DNA of 39,619 nucleotides, taken from NCBI GenBank assembly GCA_023457495.1, contig JAEWLQ010000042.1, positions 1 through 39,619 of the forward strand. Reading direction: 5' to 3'. The position numbers and the translations under genes are program-made. Of this stretch, positions 14,534-23,241 are shown one piece after another. Source of the stretch: Pseudomonadota bacterium. Its GTDB lineage: Bacteria > Pseudomonadota > Gammaproteobacteria > Steroidobacterales > Steroidobacteraceae. Position 1 is the stretch's first letter; every line of letters begins with the position of its first letter. Under the pieces are notes generated by a model. It saw only the letters and a list, made by a program, of their open reading frames with translations. It did no database searches and was not told the origin of the DNA.

Positions 14534-15031
14534 ATGAGAGCGAAGTCATTGGCGTTTGCGTTGATCACTTGCCTGCTCGTGGCCTGTTCACAGCGCGAGA
14601 AGCCCGCCGTGCCCGCCGATGAAAACGCGGCGCCCGAGGCCACTCCCTCGTCCACCGATCAACCGACCGCAGGAACCGAAACCATGGCACTACAGAAGAT
14701 CGAGCTCGCTCCCGGATCGGGCGCCGAGATCAAGTCCGGCCAGAACGCGCTGGTCCACTACACCGGCTGGCTCTACGACGCCGCGGCGCCCGAGAACAAG
14801 GGCAAGAAGTTCGACAGCTCGCTCGATCGCAACCAGCCCTTCGAATTCCCGGTGGGCGGCGGCTTCGTCATCCCCGGCTGGGACGAAGGCGTGGTCGGCA
14901 TGAAGGTCGGCGGCAAGCGTCGTCTCGTCATTCCCCCGGAAATGGGATACGGCGCGGCTGGCGCGGGCGGCGGCCTCATCCCGGGCGGCGCAACACTGGT
15001 ATTCGACGTCGAGCTCGTGGAGATCCGTTGA
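14534..15031 (+). CDS. FKBP-type peptidyl-prolyl isomerase lipoprotein
   Basis: A 165-residue protein. The start is ATG 14534 behind GGGAGG; an in-frame GTG/ATG at 14519 would overlap that site. The signal peptide ends with lipobox LVAC, so it is probably lipidated. A Pro/Ala/Thr-rich linker (to about residue 50) precedes one FKBP domain: ALVHYTGWLYD, KFDSSLDRNQPFEFPVG, FVIPGWDEGVVGMKVGGKRRLVIPPEMGYG, and IPGGATLVFDVELVEI. The catalytic aromatic and Asp residues of the FKBP pocket (Y, F, D, W) are present. It probably assists folding in the periplasm. Its TGA stop shares one base with the next ATG. Confidence 0.9.
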   Translation: MRAKSLAFALITCLLVACSQREKPAVPADENAAPEATPSSTDQPTAGTETMALQKIELAPGSGAEIKSGQNALVHYTGWLYDAAAPENKGKKFDSSLDRNQPFEFPVGGGFVIPGWDEGVVGMKVGGKRRLVIPPEMGYGAAGAGGGLIPGGATLVFDVELVEIR

Positions 15032-16317
15032 TGCGGCGCGCGGGCGTCGCGCTGGCCCTCACTACCGTACTGGCCGCCACCGCGGCGCCTGCCGCCACGC
15101 TGGTGCATGCCGGCCGCGTGATCGACGGCGTTTCCGACACCGTCCGCACCAACCAGACTGTCGTGATCGACAACGGCCGGATCACGGCGATCGAAGCCGG
15201 CTTTCGTCCGCCCGCCGCGGGCGATCGGGTCATCGACCTGCGCGCGGGCACGCTCATGCCCGGCTGGTTCGACATGCACGTGCACCTGACGAGCGAATAC
15301 AGCCGCACGTCCGAGATCGACAGCTACAAGAAGAACGAGGGCGACGTCGTCGTCGACGGCGTGGTGTACGCCCGGCGCACGCTCGAGGCGGGATTCACGA
15401 CGGTGCGCGACCTCGGCGATTCGTATCGCGCGGCGATTTCCCTGCGCAATGCGATCAACGCGGGCAAGGTGCCCGGCCCGCGCATCATCGCGGCCGGCAA
15501 GGCCATCGCGAGTACGGGTGGTCACGCCGATCCCACGAATGGCTGGGCGCGCAAATTCCCCGCGGATCCGGGCCCGGCGGAGGGCGTCATCAACGGCGTC
15601 GAAGACGCGCGCAAGGCGGTGCGGCAGCGTTACAAGGACGGCTCCGACACGATCAAGATCACCGCCACGGGCGGCGTGTTGTCGATCGCGAAGAACGGCC
15701 TCAACCCGCAGATGACAGAGGAAGAGATCCGCGCCGTGGTCGCGACCGCGCGGGACTACGGCTTCAAGGTCGCGGCGCATGGCCACGGCACCGAGGGCAT
15801 CAAGCGCGCGGTGCGCGGCGGCGTCGATTCGATCGAGCACGGCACGTTCATGGACGAGGAGGGCATGAAGCTCATGAAGGAGCGCGGCACCTATTACGTG
15901 CCGACCATCTCGGCCGGCCGCTGGGTGTTCGACCAGGCCCAGGATCCAAACTACTTTCCGCCCGTCGTGCGGCCCAAGGCCCTGCAGGTGGGGCCCCAGA
16001 TCCAGAACACCTTCGCCAAGGCCTACAAGGCCGGCGTGAAGATCATGTTCGGCACCGATACCGGCGTGAGCAAACACGGCAGCAACGCGCGCGAATTCGC
16101 GCTCATGGTCGAAAGCGGCATGCCCGCGATGGAGGCCATCCGCGCCGCCACGTCGGTGCCCGCCAGATTCCTCGACCTGTTCGATCAGACCGGCAGCATC
16201 GCGGTCGGCAAGCTCGGCGAACTGGTCGGTGTGCCCGGTGATCCGCTCGCGGACATCGGCGTCATGGAGCGCGTGGTGTTCGTCATGAAGGACGACACCG
16301 TCTACAAGGCGCCCTGA
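15031..16317 (+). CDS. Exported metal-dependent amidohydrolase (Xaa-dipeptidase-like)
   Basis: A 428-residue exported protein with a signal peptide (residues 1-21, ending APA). It belongs to the amidohydrolase superfamily. The metal-binding HxH is H83/H85 in DMHVHLT, TIKITATGG carries the likely carboxylated lysine, AAHGHG and SIEHG supply further histidines, and FGTDTGV has the catalytic Asp. Related proteins hydrolyse dipeptides such as Xaa-Arg or Xaa-Pro, but the substrate cannot be fixed here. The start ATG 15031 overlaps the FKBP stop by one base, and its own stop overlaps the next gene by one base, so the three genes form a coupled operon. Confidence 0.85.
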   Translation: MRRAGVALALTTVLAATAAPAATLVHAGRVIDGVSDTVRTNQTVVIDNGRITAIEAGFRPPAAGDRVIDLRAGTLMPGWFDMHVHLTSEYSRTSEIDSYKKNEGDVVVDGVVYARRTLEAGFTTVRDLGDSYRAAISLRNAINAGKVPGPRIIAAGKAIASTGGHADPTNGWARKFPADPGPAEGVINGVEDARKAVRQRYKDGSDTIKITATGGVLSIAKNGLNPQMTEEEIRAVVATARDYGFKVAAHGHGTEGIKRAVRGGVDSIEHGTFMDEEGMKLMKERGTYYVPTISAGRWVFDQAQDPNYFPPVVRPKALQVGPQIQNTFAKAYKAGVKIMFGTDTGVSKHGSNAREFALMVESGMPAMEAIRAATSVPARFLDLFDQTGSIAVGKLGELVGVPGDPLADIGVMERVVFVMKDDTVYKAP

Positions 16318-16940
16318 TGCGCACCGACGTGCTGACGCTCGCCGGGCCCGCGGGCGCGCTGGAAACCCGGCTCGAATACCAGGACAGCGATGCGGCTCCC
16401 GCGGTCTTTGGCGTCGTCTGTCATCCGCACCCGCAGTTCGGCGGCACCATGGACAACAAGGTCACCCACGTGCTCGCGCGCGCGATGATCGAATGTGGTG
16501 CGCCGGCCTTCCGCTTCAATTTCCGCGGCGTCGGCGCCAGCGGTGGCGCATTCGACAATGGGCGCGGCGAAGTCGATGACCTCGCGGCGGTCGTCGCGGA
16601 AGGGCGCCGTCGGTATCCGTCCGCCGCGTTGTGGTTAGGCGGGTTCTCGTTCGGGGCGTTCGTCGCATTGCGGGCCGCGGAGCGCCTCGCGCCCGCGAAA
16701 CTGGTGGCGGTGGCGCCGCCCGTGGCGCGCTTCGAGCTCGGCGACGTGGCGCATCCCGATTGCCAGTGGATGCTGGTGCAGGGTGATGCCGATGACGTGG
16801 TCCCCCCGGATGCCGTGCTCGCCTGGGCCGCGGCGCAGCCGCGCAAGCCGGAACTGCACGTGCTCGCGGGCGCCGGGCATTACTTCCACGGCCGCCTGCA
16901 CGACCTCAAACCACTCGTCCTGGACTTTCTCAGGTCCTGA
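16317..16940 (+). CDS. Alpha/beta hydrolase (COG2945-type)
   Basis: A 207-residue cytoplasmic alpha/beta hydrolase. The recognisable parts are CHPHPQFGGTMDNKVT, FRFNFRGVGASGG, the nucleophile elbow GFSFGA (Ser), the acidic residue region VQGDADDVVPPDAV and the final histidine in AGAGHYFHGRL. It is related to small hydrolases with carboxylesterase or acyl hydrolase activity; the natural substrate is unknown. It starts at ATG 16317, overlapping the preceding amidohydrolase stop. It is the last gene of the operon. Confidence 0.85.
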   Translation: MRTDVLTLAGPAGALETRLEYQDSDAAPAVFGVVCHPHPQFGGTMDNKVTHVLARAMIECGAPAFRFNFRGVGASGGAFDNGRGEVDDLAAVVAEGRRRYPSAALWLGGFSFGAFVALRAAERLAPAKLVAVAPPVARFELGDVAHPDCQWMLVQGDADDVVPPDAVLAWAAAQPRKPELHVLAGAGHYFHGRLHDLKPLVLDFLRS

Positions 16941-16981
16941 AAACGCAAAGAGCCCGTGCATCGCGAGATGCAGGGCCCTCT
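16940..16981 (-). terminator. Intrinsic terminator of the HU-like gene
   Basis: TGCATC/GATGCA (16957-16962 and 16967-16972, loop GCGA) is extended by AGAG/CTCT and GCCC/GGGC arms. On the minus strand it is followed by TTTGCGTTTT. It lies about 60 bases past the HU-like stop and also abuts the hydrolase stop. A second small palindrome, GTGAAC/GTTCAC (17034-17050), covers the HU-like stop codon. Confidence 0.6.
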
Positions 16982-17041
16982 GGTCGCTTCGCGCGTCGTG
17001 GCACGCGCGAGGCAGTACGAGCGGCTAGGTGCCGTGAACTT

Positions 17042-17353
17042 TTAGTTCACCAGCGCCTTGAGGCTCTTCAACGGCAGAACGCGAACCTTCTTGGAGGCCG
17101 GCTTCGCCTTGAACACCATCTTTTCCTTCGTGAAGGGGTTGATGCCTTCGCGCGCCTTCGTGGCGGGCTTCTTCACGACCTTCATCTTGAGCAAGCCGGG
17201 CAGCGTGAACAGACCAGGACCACGCAGGCTCTTCTTGATGATGCCATTGAGTGACTCGAACACCGCGGCCACTTGCTTGCGGGACAGGTCAGTGTCCTTG
17301 GTGATCTGGGCCACGATCTCCGACTTCGTCGGTGCGCCACCTTTCTTTGCCAT
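17042..17353 (-). CDS. HU-family DNA-binding protein
   Basis: A 103-residue basic protein, starting at ATG 17353 after GAGGAG. HU/IHF-family proteins bend and compact DNA as dimers. The body-forming helices are visible at SEIVAQITKDTDLSRKQVAAVFESLNGIIKKSL, and the DNA-binding arm lies in the lysine-rich REGINPFTKEKMVFKAKPASKKVRVLPLKSL. It is longer and more lysine-rich at the N-terminus than E. coli HU (90 residues), with MAKKGGAPTKSE before the first helix. It has its own probable promoter and terminator, so it is likely monocistronic. Confidence 0.85.
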   Translation of the reverse strand: MAKKGGAPTKSEIVAQITKDTDLSRKQVAAVFESLNGIIKKSLRGPGLFTLPGLLKMKVVKKPATKAREGINPFTKEKMVFKAKPASKKVRVLPLKSLKALVN

Positions 17354-17419
17354 TACTCGACTCCTCGTTGAAAAAATTCGCAGCGAAAAAAATGCTTCAC
17401 TGCTTTCGATTCGGCGCGA

Positions 17420-17447
17420 AACATAGCACACGGATAAGCGGGCGCAA
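17420..17447 (-). promoter_or_regulatory. Probable sigma70 promoter of the HU-like gene
   Basis: On the minus strand, TTGCGC (17442-17447) and TATGTT (17420-17425) are separated by 16 bases, with an extended TG one base before the -10. The start would be near 17413, giving a leader of about 60 bases. Confidence 0.45.
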
Positions 17448-17670
17448 ATGTTTTTCGCTGCTCGCGCATGTTGCAAATGCCTTGTTTTCTAGGCTCGCGC
17501 GCACATGCGCGAGTTTGGAGCGGGCAACATCGAGCGGGGATTCGCACGTGCGCGCTGTACGAATCTTCGCCATGCACGCGCGCACGCGAGCGTCAAACCG
17601 CTGTCGAAGTGCGCGTTAAGTCTTTGTAGTGATGGGCCGGCCGGCCCCTGAATGATGCGTCGTCCGCGGA
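17448..17670. other. Intergenic region with palindromes
   Basis: No gene is supported. It holds a CTCGCGC/GCGCGAG inverted repeat (about 17493-17512) and a perfect palindrome GGGCCGGCCGGCCC (about 17635-17650) that lies just past the yggT stop and may help to end that operon. There is no T-run. Confidence 0.4.
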
Positions 17671-18204
17671 TCAGGCGAAGTTGAACAGACGCAACAGCAC
17701 ACCGAGCAGCAACAGCGCCCACAGCACGGAGAGGTCGATTCCGCCGATCGGCGGAATCAAGCGGCGAAAGGGCGCGAGTATCGGTTCGCAGATCGAGCCC
17801 AGCAGCGCCATCGGCGGCGAATAGCCGGGCGGAACCACCCAGGAAAGCAGCGCGTAGATGATCAACGCGAACGTGTAGAACTGAATGAATGCGCGCAGCA
17901 GCGACAGGAACGTCAAGTGGATCCAGGTGGCGGGGTCTAACATCGCGCCGCCGGCGAGCGCCTGGACCACGCCAATGGTTAGGGCGGCGAACAGGATGAG
18001 GGCGACGACGGAGGCGGTGTCGACCTTGCCCATGGCGGGCAGGATGCGGCGCAGGGGCATGATCAGGGGATTGGTCACGACGAGCACCGCGTGCGCGATC
18101 GGGTTGCGGAAATCCGCGCGCGACAGCTGCATGACCAAGCGCAGGATCAGCACGTACAGGTAGATGGTCAGCAGCGAATCGACCAGGTAGACGAGTGCGT
18201 TCAT
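17671..18204 (-). CDS. yggT: YggT family membrane protein
   Basis: A 177-residue integral membrane protein made of two YggT units, each with two hydrophobic helices: LVYLVDSLLTIYLYVLILRLVMQ and HAVLVVTNPLIMPLRRILPAMG, then LRAFIQFYTFALIIYALLSWVV and SICEPILAPFRRLIPPIGGIDLS. The NPLI/EPIL...P-R-R-ILP/LIPP signature repeats once per half. YggT proteins are linked to osmotic and ion homeostasis and, in plants, to thylakoid organisation; the precise role is unknown. It starts at ATG 18204, 10 bases after proC, and is the last gene of yggS-proC-yggT. Confidence 0.9.
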   Translation of the reverse strand: MNALVYLVDSLLTIYLYVLILRLVMQLSRADFRNPIAHAVLVVTNPLIMPLRRILPAMGKVDTASVVALILFAALTIGVVQALAGGAMLDPATWIHLTFLSLLRAFIQFYTFALIIYALLSWVVPPGYSPPMALLGSICEPILAPFRRLIPPIGGIDLSVLWALLLLGVLLRLFNFA

Positions 18205-18214
18205 GTGCGGGTTT

Positions 18215-19060
18215 CTATTTCTCGATGGACTGGCCGAGCGACTGGCCGAAGGTTTGCGCCATTTCGCGGCCGCGATCCGTGGCGGCGCCGAGCGCCGTGG
18301 CGACGATACCACGCAGGTTCGCGGCCTCGAATGAGCGCAGGGCGGCTTCCGTCGTACCGCCCTTGGACGTGACCTCCGCACGCAGGCGCGCCAGGTCGCC
18401 GTCGCTGTCGCGCGCCATGCGTCCCGAACCGTACAGAGTCTGGATCGCGAGCTCCTGGGCCGCGGCGCGGTCGAGACCGAGTTTCACCGCGGCATCCGTC
18501 ATCAGCTCCGCCATCAGGAAGAAGTAGGCGGGACCGCTGCCAGACAGCGCCGTGACGACGTCGAGGGCGTCTTCGTCGCTCACCCATGCGGTCGTGCCCA
18601 CCGCCCCCAGGACCTGCGCGGCGAGCTCACGCTGCGCGACGCTCAGGGTGGCGGGACCGAACATGCCGGTCGCGCCGGCGCCGTTGAGCGCGGGACGGTT
18701 CGGCATGGCACGCACCACGGCGACTCCCGGTCCGCACCAGCGCGCGATGTCGTCGACGCGGATTCCTGCGGCGATGGACAGGACCAGTGGCGGCCGTTCC
18801 CGAAACGACTCGGCGAGCGCTTGCACCGTCTGGGCCATGTCCTGGGGCTTCACCGCGAGCACCACGACATCGGCGCCCGTGACCGCCTCGCGATTGTCGG
18901 CCGTGACGTGTACGCCGAGCTCGGCCGCGAGCTGCACCCGCCGCTGCTGGCTGGCTTCGCCCACACTGATGTTCTGCGAGGCCAAGCCGCGCGCGATGAG
19001 TCCGCGGATGAGCGCGCCGCCCATGTTCCCGCCGCCGATGAATGCCGCTGTGATGTCCAT
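18215..19060 (-). CDS. proC: Pyrroline-5-carboxylate reductase
   Basis: A 281-residue enzyme catalysing the last step of proline synthesis, NAD(P)H-dependent reduction of pyrroline-5-carboxylate. The Rossmann motif is AFIGGGNMGGALIRGL at residues 6-21. The C-terminal dimerisation and substrate signature is ALSGSGPAYFFLMAELMTDAAVKLGL, followed by GRMARDSDGDLARLRAEVTSKGGTT. It starts at ATG 19060 and is 10 bases before yggT. The position between yggS and yggT is the widespread proteobacterial order. Confidence 0.95.
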   Translation of the reverse strand: MDITAAFIGGGNMGGALIRGLIARGLASQNISVGEASQQRRVQLAAELGVHVTADNREAVTGADVVVLAVKPQDMAQTVQALAESFRERPPLVLSIAAGIRVDDIARWCGPGVAVVRAMPNRPALNGAGATGMFGPATLSVAQRELAAQVLGAVGTTAWVSDEDALDVVTALSGSGPAYFFLMAELMTDAAVKLGLDRAAAQELAIQTLYGSGRMARDSDGDLARLRAEVTSKGGTTEAALRSFEAANLRGIVATALGAATDRGREMAQTFGQSLGQSIEK

Positions 19061-19098
19061 CCGGATCCCTTGGAGAATTGCCTAAGGTTAGCGCGCCG

Positions 19099-19794
19099 TC
19101 AGGACCGCGGCCCGAAGATCGCGGTGCCGACGCGCACCAGCGTCGAGCCTTCGGCGATGGCCGCCTCGAAATCCGCGCTGGTGCCCATCGAAAGTGTGTC
19201 CAGGCCCAGACCGTGCTCGTTCAGGGACTCGAAGACCTGGCGCGTCTCGCGAAACCACAGCCGCTGGCGTTCGATCTCACTCTCCGCGGGGGGCATGCAC
19301 ATGAGGCCGCGCAGCGCGAGCCGCGGCAGGGCCGCGACACCCTGCGCGAGCGCGCGCATCTCGGACGCGGCGACACCACCCTTGCTGGTTTCACCGCCGA
19401 CATTGAGCTGCAGGCAGACGTTGAGTGGCGGCGCGTGATACGGACGTTGCGCGGAGAGGCGCTCCGCGATTTTCAGGCGGTCGATACCATGCACCCAGGC
19501 AAAGTGCTCGGCGATGGGGCGCGTCTTGTTAGCCTGCAGACGTCCTATGAAGTGCCACGTGAGCTCACGCCCGGCCAGCTCGGCGATCTTCGGCAGGCAT
19601 TCCTGCAGGAAATTCTCGCCGAAATGCTCGATTCCGGCCCGCGCGGCCGCGTCGATTGCTGCGGCGCTCTGACCCTTCGATACGGCCAGAAGCGTGACGG
19701 AGTCGACATTTCGCCCGGCCCCGCGCGCGGCGGATGCGATCCGGGCCTGCACGTCGCTCACGGCCCGCGAGCAATTCTGCGGAAGGGATAACAT
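19099..19794 (-). CDS. yggS: PLP homeostasis protein YggS
   Basis: A 231-residue PLP-binding protein of the alanine racemase-like TIM-barrel fold. YggS is not a known enzyme; it buffers pyridoxal phosphate and affects amino- and keto-acid balance. The PLP lysine sits in VTLLAVSKGQ (the more usual form is VSKTK/VSKTQ), followed by GENFLQEC, WHFIGRLQANK and the phosphate-binding region LSMGTSADFEAAIAEGSTLVRVGTAIFG. The ATG at 19794 is chosen; a GTG at 19803 is possible. It is divergent from pilT, with the two starts only 53 bases apart. Confidence 0.92.
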   Translation of the reverse strand: MLSLPQNCSRAVSDVQARIASAARGAGRNVDSVTLLAVSKGQSAAAIDAAARAGIEHFGENFLQECLPKIAELAGRELTWHFIGRLQANKTRPIAEHFAWVHGIDRLKIAERLSAQRPYHAPPLNVCLQLNVGGETSKGGVAASEMRALAQGVAALPRLALRGLMCMPPAESEIERQRLWFRETRQVFESLNEHGLGLDTLSMGTSADFEAAIAEGSTLVRVGTAIFGPRS

Positions 19795-19795
19795 A

Positions 19796-19822
19796 TTGAT
19801 CACTGATACCCGGGTCTATACT
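19796..19822 (+). promoter_or_regulatory. Possible pilT promoter
   Basis: TTGATC (19796-19801) and TATACT (19817-19822) lie 15 bases apart, ahead of pilT at 19848. The -35 box overlaps the region just upstream of the yggS start. Confidence 0.4.
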
Positions 19823-19847
19823 CAACGGCGTTTTCCAAGGGACCAAC

Positions 19848-20888
19848 ATGGCCGTCGACGTCGCCCAGCTCCTCGCTTTCGCCGTAAAGAATAACGCCTC
19901 GGACTTGCACCTGTCCGCTGGCGTGCCCCCGATGATCCGGGTGGACGGCGACATGAAACGTATCAACATGCCCGCGCTGTCCCACAAGGAAGTGCACGGC
20001 ATGGTGTACGACATCATGAACGACAAGCAGCGCAAGGCCTACGAAGAGTTCTTCGAGACGGACTTTTCGTTCGAGATCCCCAAGCTCGCGCGCTTCCGCG
20101 TCAATGCGTTCAACCAGAATCGCGGTGCCGGCGCGGTGTTCCGCAACATTCCGTCGACGATCATCTCGCTCGACGATCTCGCGGCGCCGAAGATCTTCCG
20201 CGACCTGTGCATGCTGCCGCGCGGCCTCGTGCTGGTCACCGGCCCGACGGGCTCGGGCAAGTCGACCACGCTCGCGGGAATGGTCAATCACTGTAATGAC
20301 AACCGTCCCGATCACATCATCACGATCGAGGACCCCATCGAATTCGTGCACGAGAGCAAGCGTTGCCTCGTGAACCAGCGCGAAGTGCATCGCGACACGC
20401 TCGGCTTCTCCGAGGCGCTGCGCTCGGCGCTGCGCGAAGACCCGGACGTCGTACTGGTCGGTGAAATGCGCGACCTCGAGACGATCCGTCTCGCGCTCAC
20501 CGCCGCGGAAACCGGACACCTCGTGTTCGGCACGCTGCACACCAGCTCCGCCGCCAAGACCATCGACCGCGTGGTCGACGTGTTCCCGGCGCAGGAAAAG
20601 GAAATGGTGCGCGCGATGCTCTCGGAGTCGTTGCGCGCGGTCATCTCGCAGACGCTGCTCAAGCGTAACGGCGGCGGCCGCGTCGCGGCGCACGAGATCA
20701 TGATCGGCACGCCGGCCATCCGGAACCTGATCCGCGAAGGCAAGATCGCGCAGATGTATTCGGCGATCCAGACCGGCGCGCAGCAGGGCATGCAGACGCT
20801 CGATCAGTGCCTGCAGGACCTCGTCACCAAGGGCGTGGTCAGCAAGGAAGAAGCCCGTTACAAGGCTGCGAACAAAGACAGCTTGTAA
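19848..20888 (+). CDS. pilT: Type IV pilus retraction ATPase PilT
   Basis: A 346-residue hexameric ATPase that depolymerises type IV pili and drives twitching motility. Motifs are intact: Walker A GPTGSGKST at 132-140, Asp box ITIEDPIEF at about 159-167, Walker B-like VVLVGEMRD at 201-209, His box FGTLHTSSA at 228-235, and the PilT-specific AIRNLIRE at 290-297. The length matches Pseudomonas PilT (344). The ATG at 19848 follows AAGGGA. It is first of three adjacent PilT/PilU-type genes and is divergent from yggS, as in Pseudomonas. Confidence 0.96.
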   Translation: MAVDVAQLLAFAVKNNASDLHLSAGVPPMIRVDGDMKRINMPALSHKEVHGMVYDIMNDKQRKAYEEFFETDFSFEIPKLARFRVNAFNQNRGAGAVFRNIPSTIISLDDLAAPKIFRDLCMLPRGLVLVTGPTGSGKSTTLAGMVNHCNDNRPDHIITIEDPIEFVHESKRCLVNQREVHRDTLGFSEALRSALREDPDVVLVGEMRDLETIRLALTAAETGHLVFGTLHTSSAAKTIDRVVDVFPAQEKEMVRAMLSESLRAVISQTLLKRNGGGRVAAHEIMIGTPAIRNLIREGKIAQMYSAIQTGAQQGMQTLDQCLQDLVTKGVVSKEEARYKAANKDSL

Positions 20889-20944
20889 CGCGAAGCGCGG
20901 GTTCATGAAGCCGCAAAGAGCGGCGGATGAGATAGGTAGCAACA

Positions 20945-22102
20945 ATGGATCGTGAACAAGGCATCAAGCTCATGCAGGACCTCCTCCGCCGCGTGGTGGA
21001 GAAGAAGGCCTCCGACCTGTTCATCACGGCGGGTTTCCCGCCGGCGATCAAGATCGACGGCGAGGTGCGGCCGCAGTCCGAGCGTGCGCTGACCGCCGAG
21101 CAGTCGGCCGTGCTGGTGCGCGCGATCATGAACGACCGGCAGACCAAGGAATTCGACGCGACGAAGGAGTGCAACTTCGCGATTGCGCCGCCGGGCATCG
21201 GCCGCTTCCGCGTGAACACGTTCGTGCAGCAAGGTCTGACCGGCTGCGTCATCCGACTGATCAATTCGAAGATTCCCACGCTCGAGGAGCTGGACCTGCC
21301 GGCGATCCTCAAGGAAGTCGTGCTCACCAAGCGCGGCCTCGTGATCATGGTGGGCGGCACCGGCTCGGGTAAGTCGACCTCGCTGGCCGCGATGGTGGGT
21401 TACCGCAACGAGAAGACGCGCGGTCACATCGTCACGATCGAGGATCCCGTCGAATACGTGCACCAGCACAAGGGCTGCGTGATCACGCATCGCGAGGTGG
21501 GCGTCGATACCGACAACTGGCACGCGGCGCTGAAGAACACGCTGCGCCAGGCGCCTGACGTCAACCTGATCGGCGAAATCCGCGACCGCGAGACGATGGA
21601 ATACGGCATCCAGTTCGCCGAGACGGGTCACCTCGTGCTGGCGACGCTGCACGCGAACAGCTCCAACCAGGCGCTGGACCGCATCATCAACTTCTTCCCC
21701 GACGAGCGGCGCGAGCAGCTGCTGATGGATCTGTCGCTGAACATTCGCGCGCTGGTGTCGCAGCGCCTGATTCCGCGCGAGTCCGGCTCGGGGCGCATCG
21801 CGGCGATGGAGATCATGCTCAACTCGCCGCTGATCCAGGACCTCATCTTCAAAGGCAAGGTGCAGGAGATCAAGGAAGTCATGTCGCGCTCGACGCGCAT
21901 CGGCATGAAGACCTTCGACCAGGCGCTCTTCGACCTGTACGAAACCGGATTCATCTCCTACGAAGACGCGCTGCGCAATGCCGACTCCAAGAACGAACTG
22001 CGCCTGCGCATCAAGCTCGAGAGCAAGCGCGAGGTGAAGAATCTCGACGACGGCGGTACGTTGTCCATGGTCGATGAAGAACAACAGGGCCGCTCGTTCT
22101 AA
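20945..22102 (+). CDS. pilU: Type IV pilus accessory retraction ATPase PilU
   Basis: A 385-residue PilT paralogue. Known PilU proteins assist PilT-dependent retraction under load and need PilT for function. Walker A is GGTGSGKST at 137-145. The HIVTIEDPVEYVHQHKGC Asp-box region, VNLIGEIRDRETMEYGI Walker B and LATLHANSSNQALDRII His box are present. The C-terminus (from about 355) is a charged tail ending DEEQQGRSF. It starts at ATG 20945, 56 bases after pilT, and is followed after 14 bases by a third paralogue. The HQHKGCVITHREVGVDTD segment is close to that of Pseudomonas PilU. Confidence 0.93.
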   Translation: MDREQGIKLMQDLLRRVVEKKASDLFITAGFPPAIKIDGEVRPQSERALTAEQSAVLVRAIMNDRQTKEFDATKECNFAIAPPGIGRFRVNTFVQQGLTGCVIRLINSKIPTLEELDLPAILKEVVLTKRGLVIMVGGTGSGKSTSLAAMVGYRNEKTRGHIVTIEDPVEYVHQHKGCVITHREVGVDTDNWHAALKNTLRQAPDVNLIGEIRDRETMEYGIQFAETGHLVLATLHANSSNQALDRIINFFPDERREQLLMDLSLNIRALVSQRLIPRESGSGRIAAMEIMLNSPLIQDLIFKGKVQEIKEVMSRSTRIGMKTFDQALFDLYETGFISYEDALRNADSKNELRLRIKLESKREVKNLDDGGTLSMVDEEQQGRSF

Positions 22103-22116
22103 CTAACAAGGGTTAC

Positions 22117-23241
22117 ATGTCAGCGGTCAACGAAAAGCTCGTCGAGACGGTCGAGGTCAAGAGCTCGGGCGACGGCCCGATGGTGCTCAACACGCGGCCG
22201 CTGTTCAAGCTGATGGTCGAACGCAAGGCGTCCGACCTGTTTTTCACCTCGAATTCGCCCATCAAGGTGAAGATCGAGGGCGCGATCCTGCCGATCAACA
22301 AGCAGATCCTCACGCCGGAGACCGTGCGCCAGGCGGCCTACGGACTCATGACGCCCGACCAGCTCGAGAGCTTCAAGCGCGAGCTCGAAATCGACTTCGC
22401 GATCTCGGAGCCCGGTCTCGGCCGATTCCGCGTGAATGTCTTTTACCAGCGCGGCTACCCCGCGATGGTGCTGCGCTACATCAGCGCGGACATGCCGCGG
22501 CTCGACCAGCTCGGACTGCCGGACATGTTCAAGGACCTCATCATGATGAAGCGGGGGCTCATGCTGATGGTCGGCGCGACGGGTTCGGGCAAGTCCACGT
22601 CCATCGCCGCGATGATCAATCACCGCAACGAGACCTCGTCGGATCACATCGTGACCATCGAGGATCCGATCGAATTCCTGCACACCAACAAGCGCTCGAT
22701 CGTGAATCAGCGCGAGGTGGGTCTCGATACCAAGTCTTTCGCGCGCGCGCTGCGTGGCGTGATGCGCGCCGCCCCCGACGTCATCCTGATCGGCGAAATC
22801 CGCGACAAGGAGACGATGGAGGCCGCGATCAACCTTTCAGGCACAGGTCATCTCGTCCTATCCACCCTGCATGCGAACAACAGCGCGGAGACGCTGGATC
22901 GCATCATCAACATGTTCCCCCAGGATCAGCACAAGCAGGTCTTCCTCGATCTGTCGCAGTACCTGAAGGCGATCCTTTCGCAGCGCCTGGTCATCGGCAA
23001 GGATGGCAAGCGCATGGCGGCGATCGAGGTCATGCTCAACACGCCCTACATCACGGAGCTCGTGAAGAAGGGCGACGTCTCGGCGATCAAGGAAGCGATC
23101 GTCGCGAGCTCGGAGCGTGGCGTGCAGAGCTTCGACGTCGCGCTGCTGAACCTCTACAAGCAGAACCGCATCGACCTCGAAGAGGCGCTCGCCAACGCCG
23201 ATTCGCGCTCGAACCTCGAAGCCAAGATCAACTTCGGCTAG
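22117..23241 (+). CDS. Third PilT/PilU-family ATPase (PilU-like)
   Basis: A 374-residue member of the PilT/PilU ATPase family and the third in a row. Walker A is GATGSGKST at 153-161. The Asp box (HIVTIEDPIEFLH), Walker B (VILIGEIRDKETMEAAI) and His box (LSTLHANNSAETLDRII) are intact, so it should bind and hydrolyse ATP. It has a 27-residue N-terminal extension before the conserved LFKLMVERKASDLFF and lacks PilT's exact AIRNLIRE, having TPYITELVKKGDVSAIKEAI instead, as PilU does. It starts at ATG 22117, 14 bases after pilU. It could be a second PilU, or serve a different pilus or secretion system. Confidence 0.9.
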   Translation: MSAVNEKLVETVEVKSSGDGPMVLNTRPLFKLMVERKASDLFFTSNSPIKVKIEGAILPINKQILTPETVRQAAYGLMTPDQLESFKRELEIDFAISEPGLGRFRVNVFYQRGYPAMVLRYISADMPRLDQLGLPDMFKDLIMMKRGLMLMVGATGSGKSTSIAAMINHRNETSSDHIVTIEDPIEFLHTNKRSIVNQREVGLDTKSFARALRGVMRAAPDVILIGEIRDKETMEAAINLSGTGHLVLSTLHANNSAETLDRIINMFPQDQHKQVFLDLSQYLKAILSQRLVIGKDGKRMAAIEVMLNTPYITELVKKGDVSAIKEAIVASSERGVQSFDVALLNLYKQNRIDLEEALANADSRSNLEAKINFG

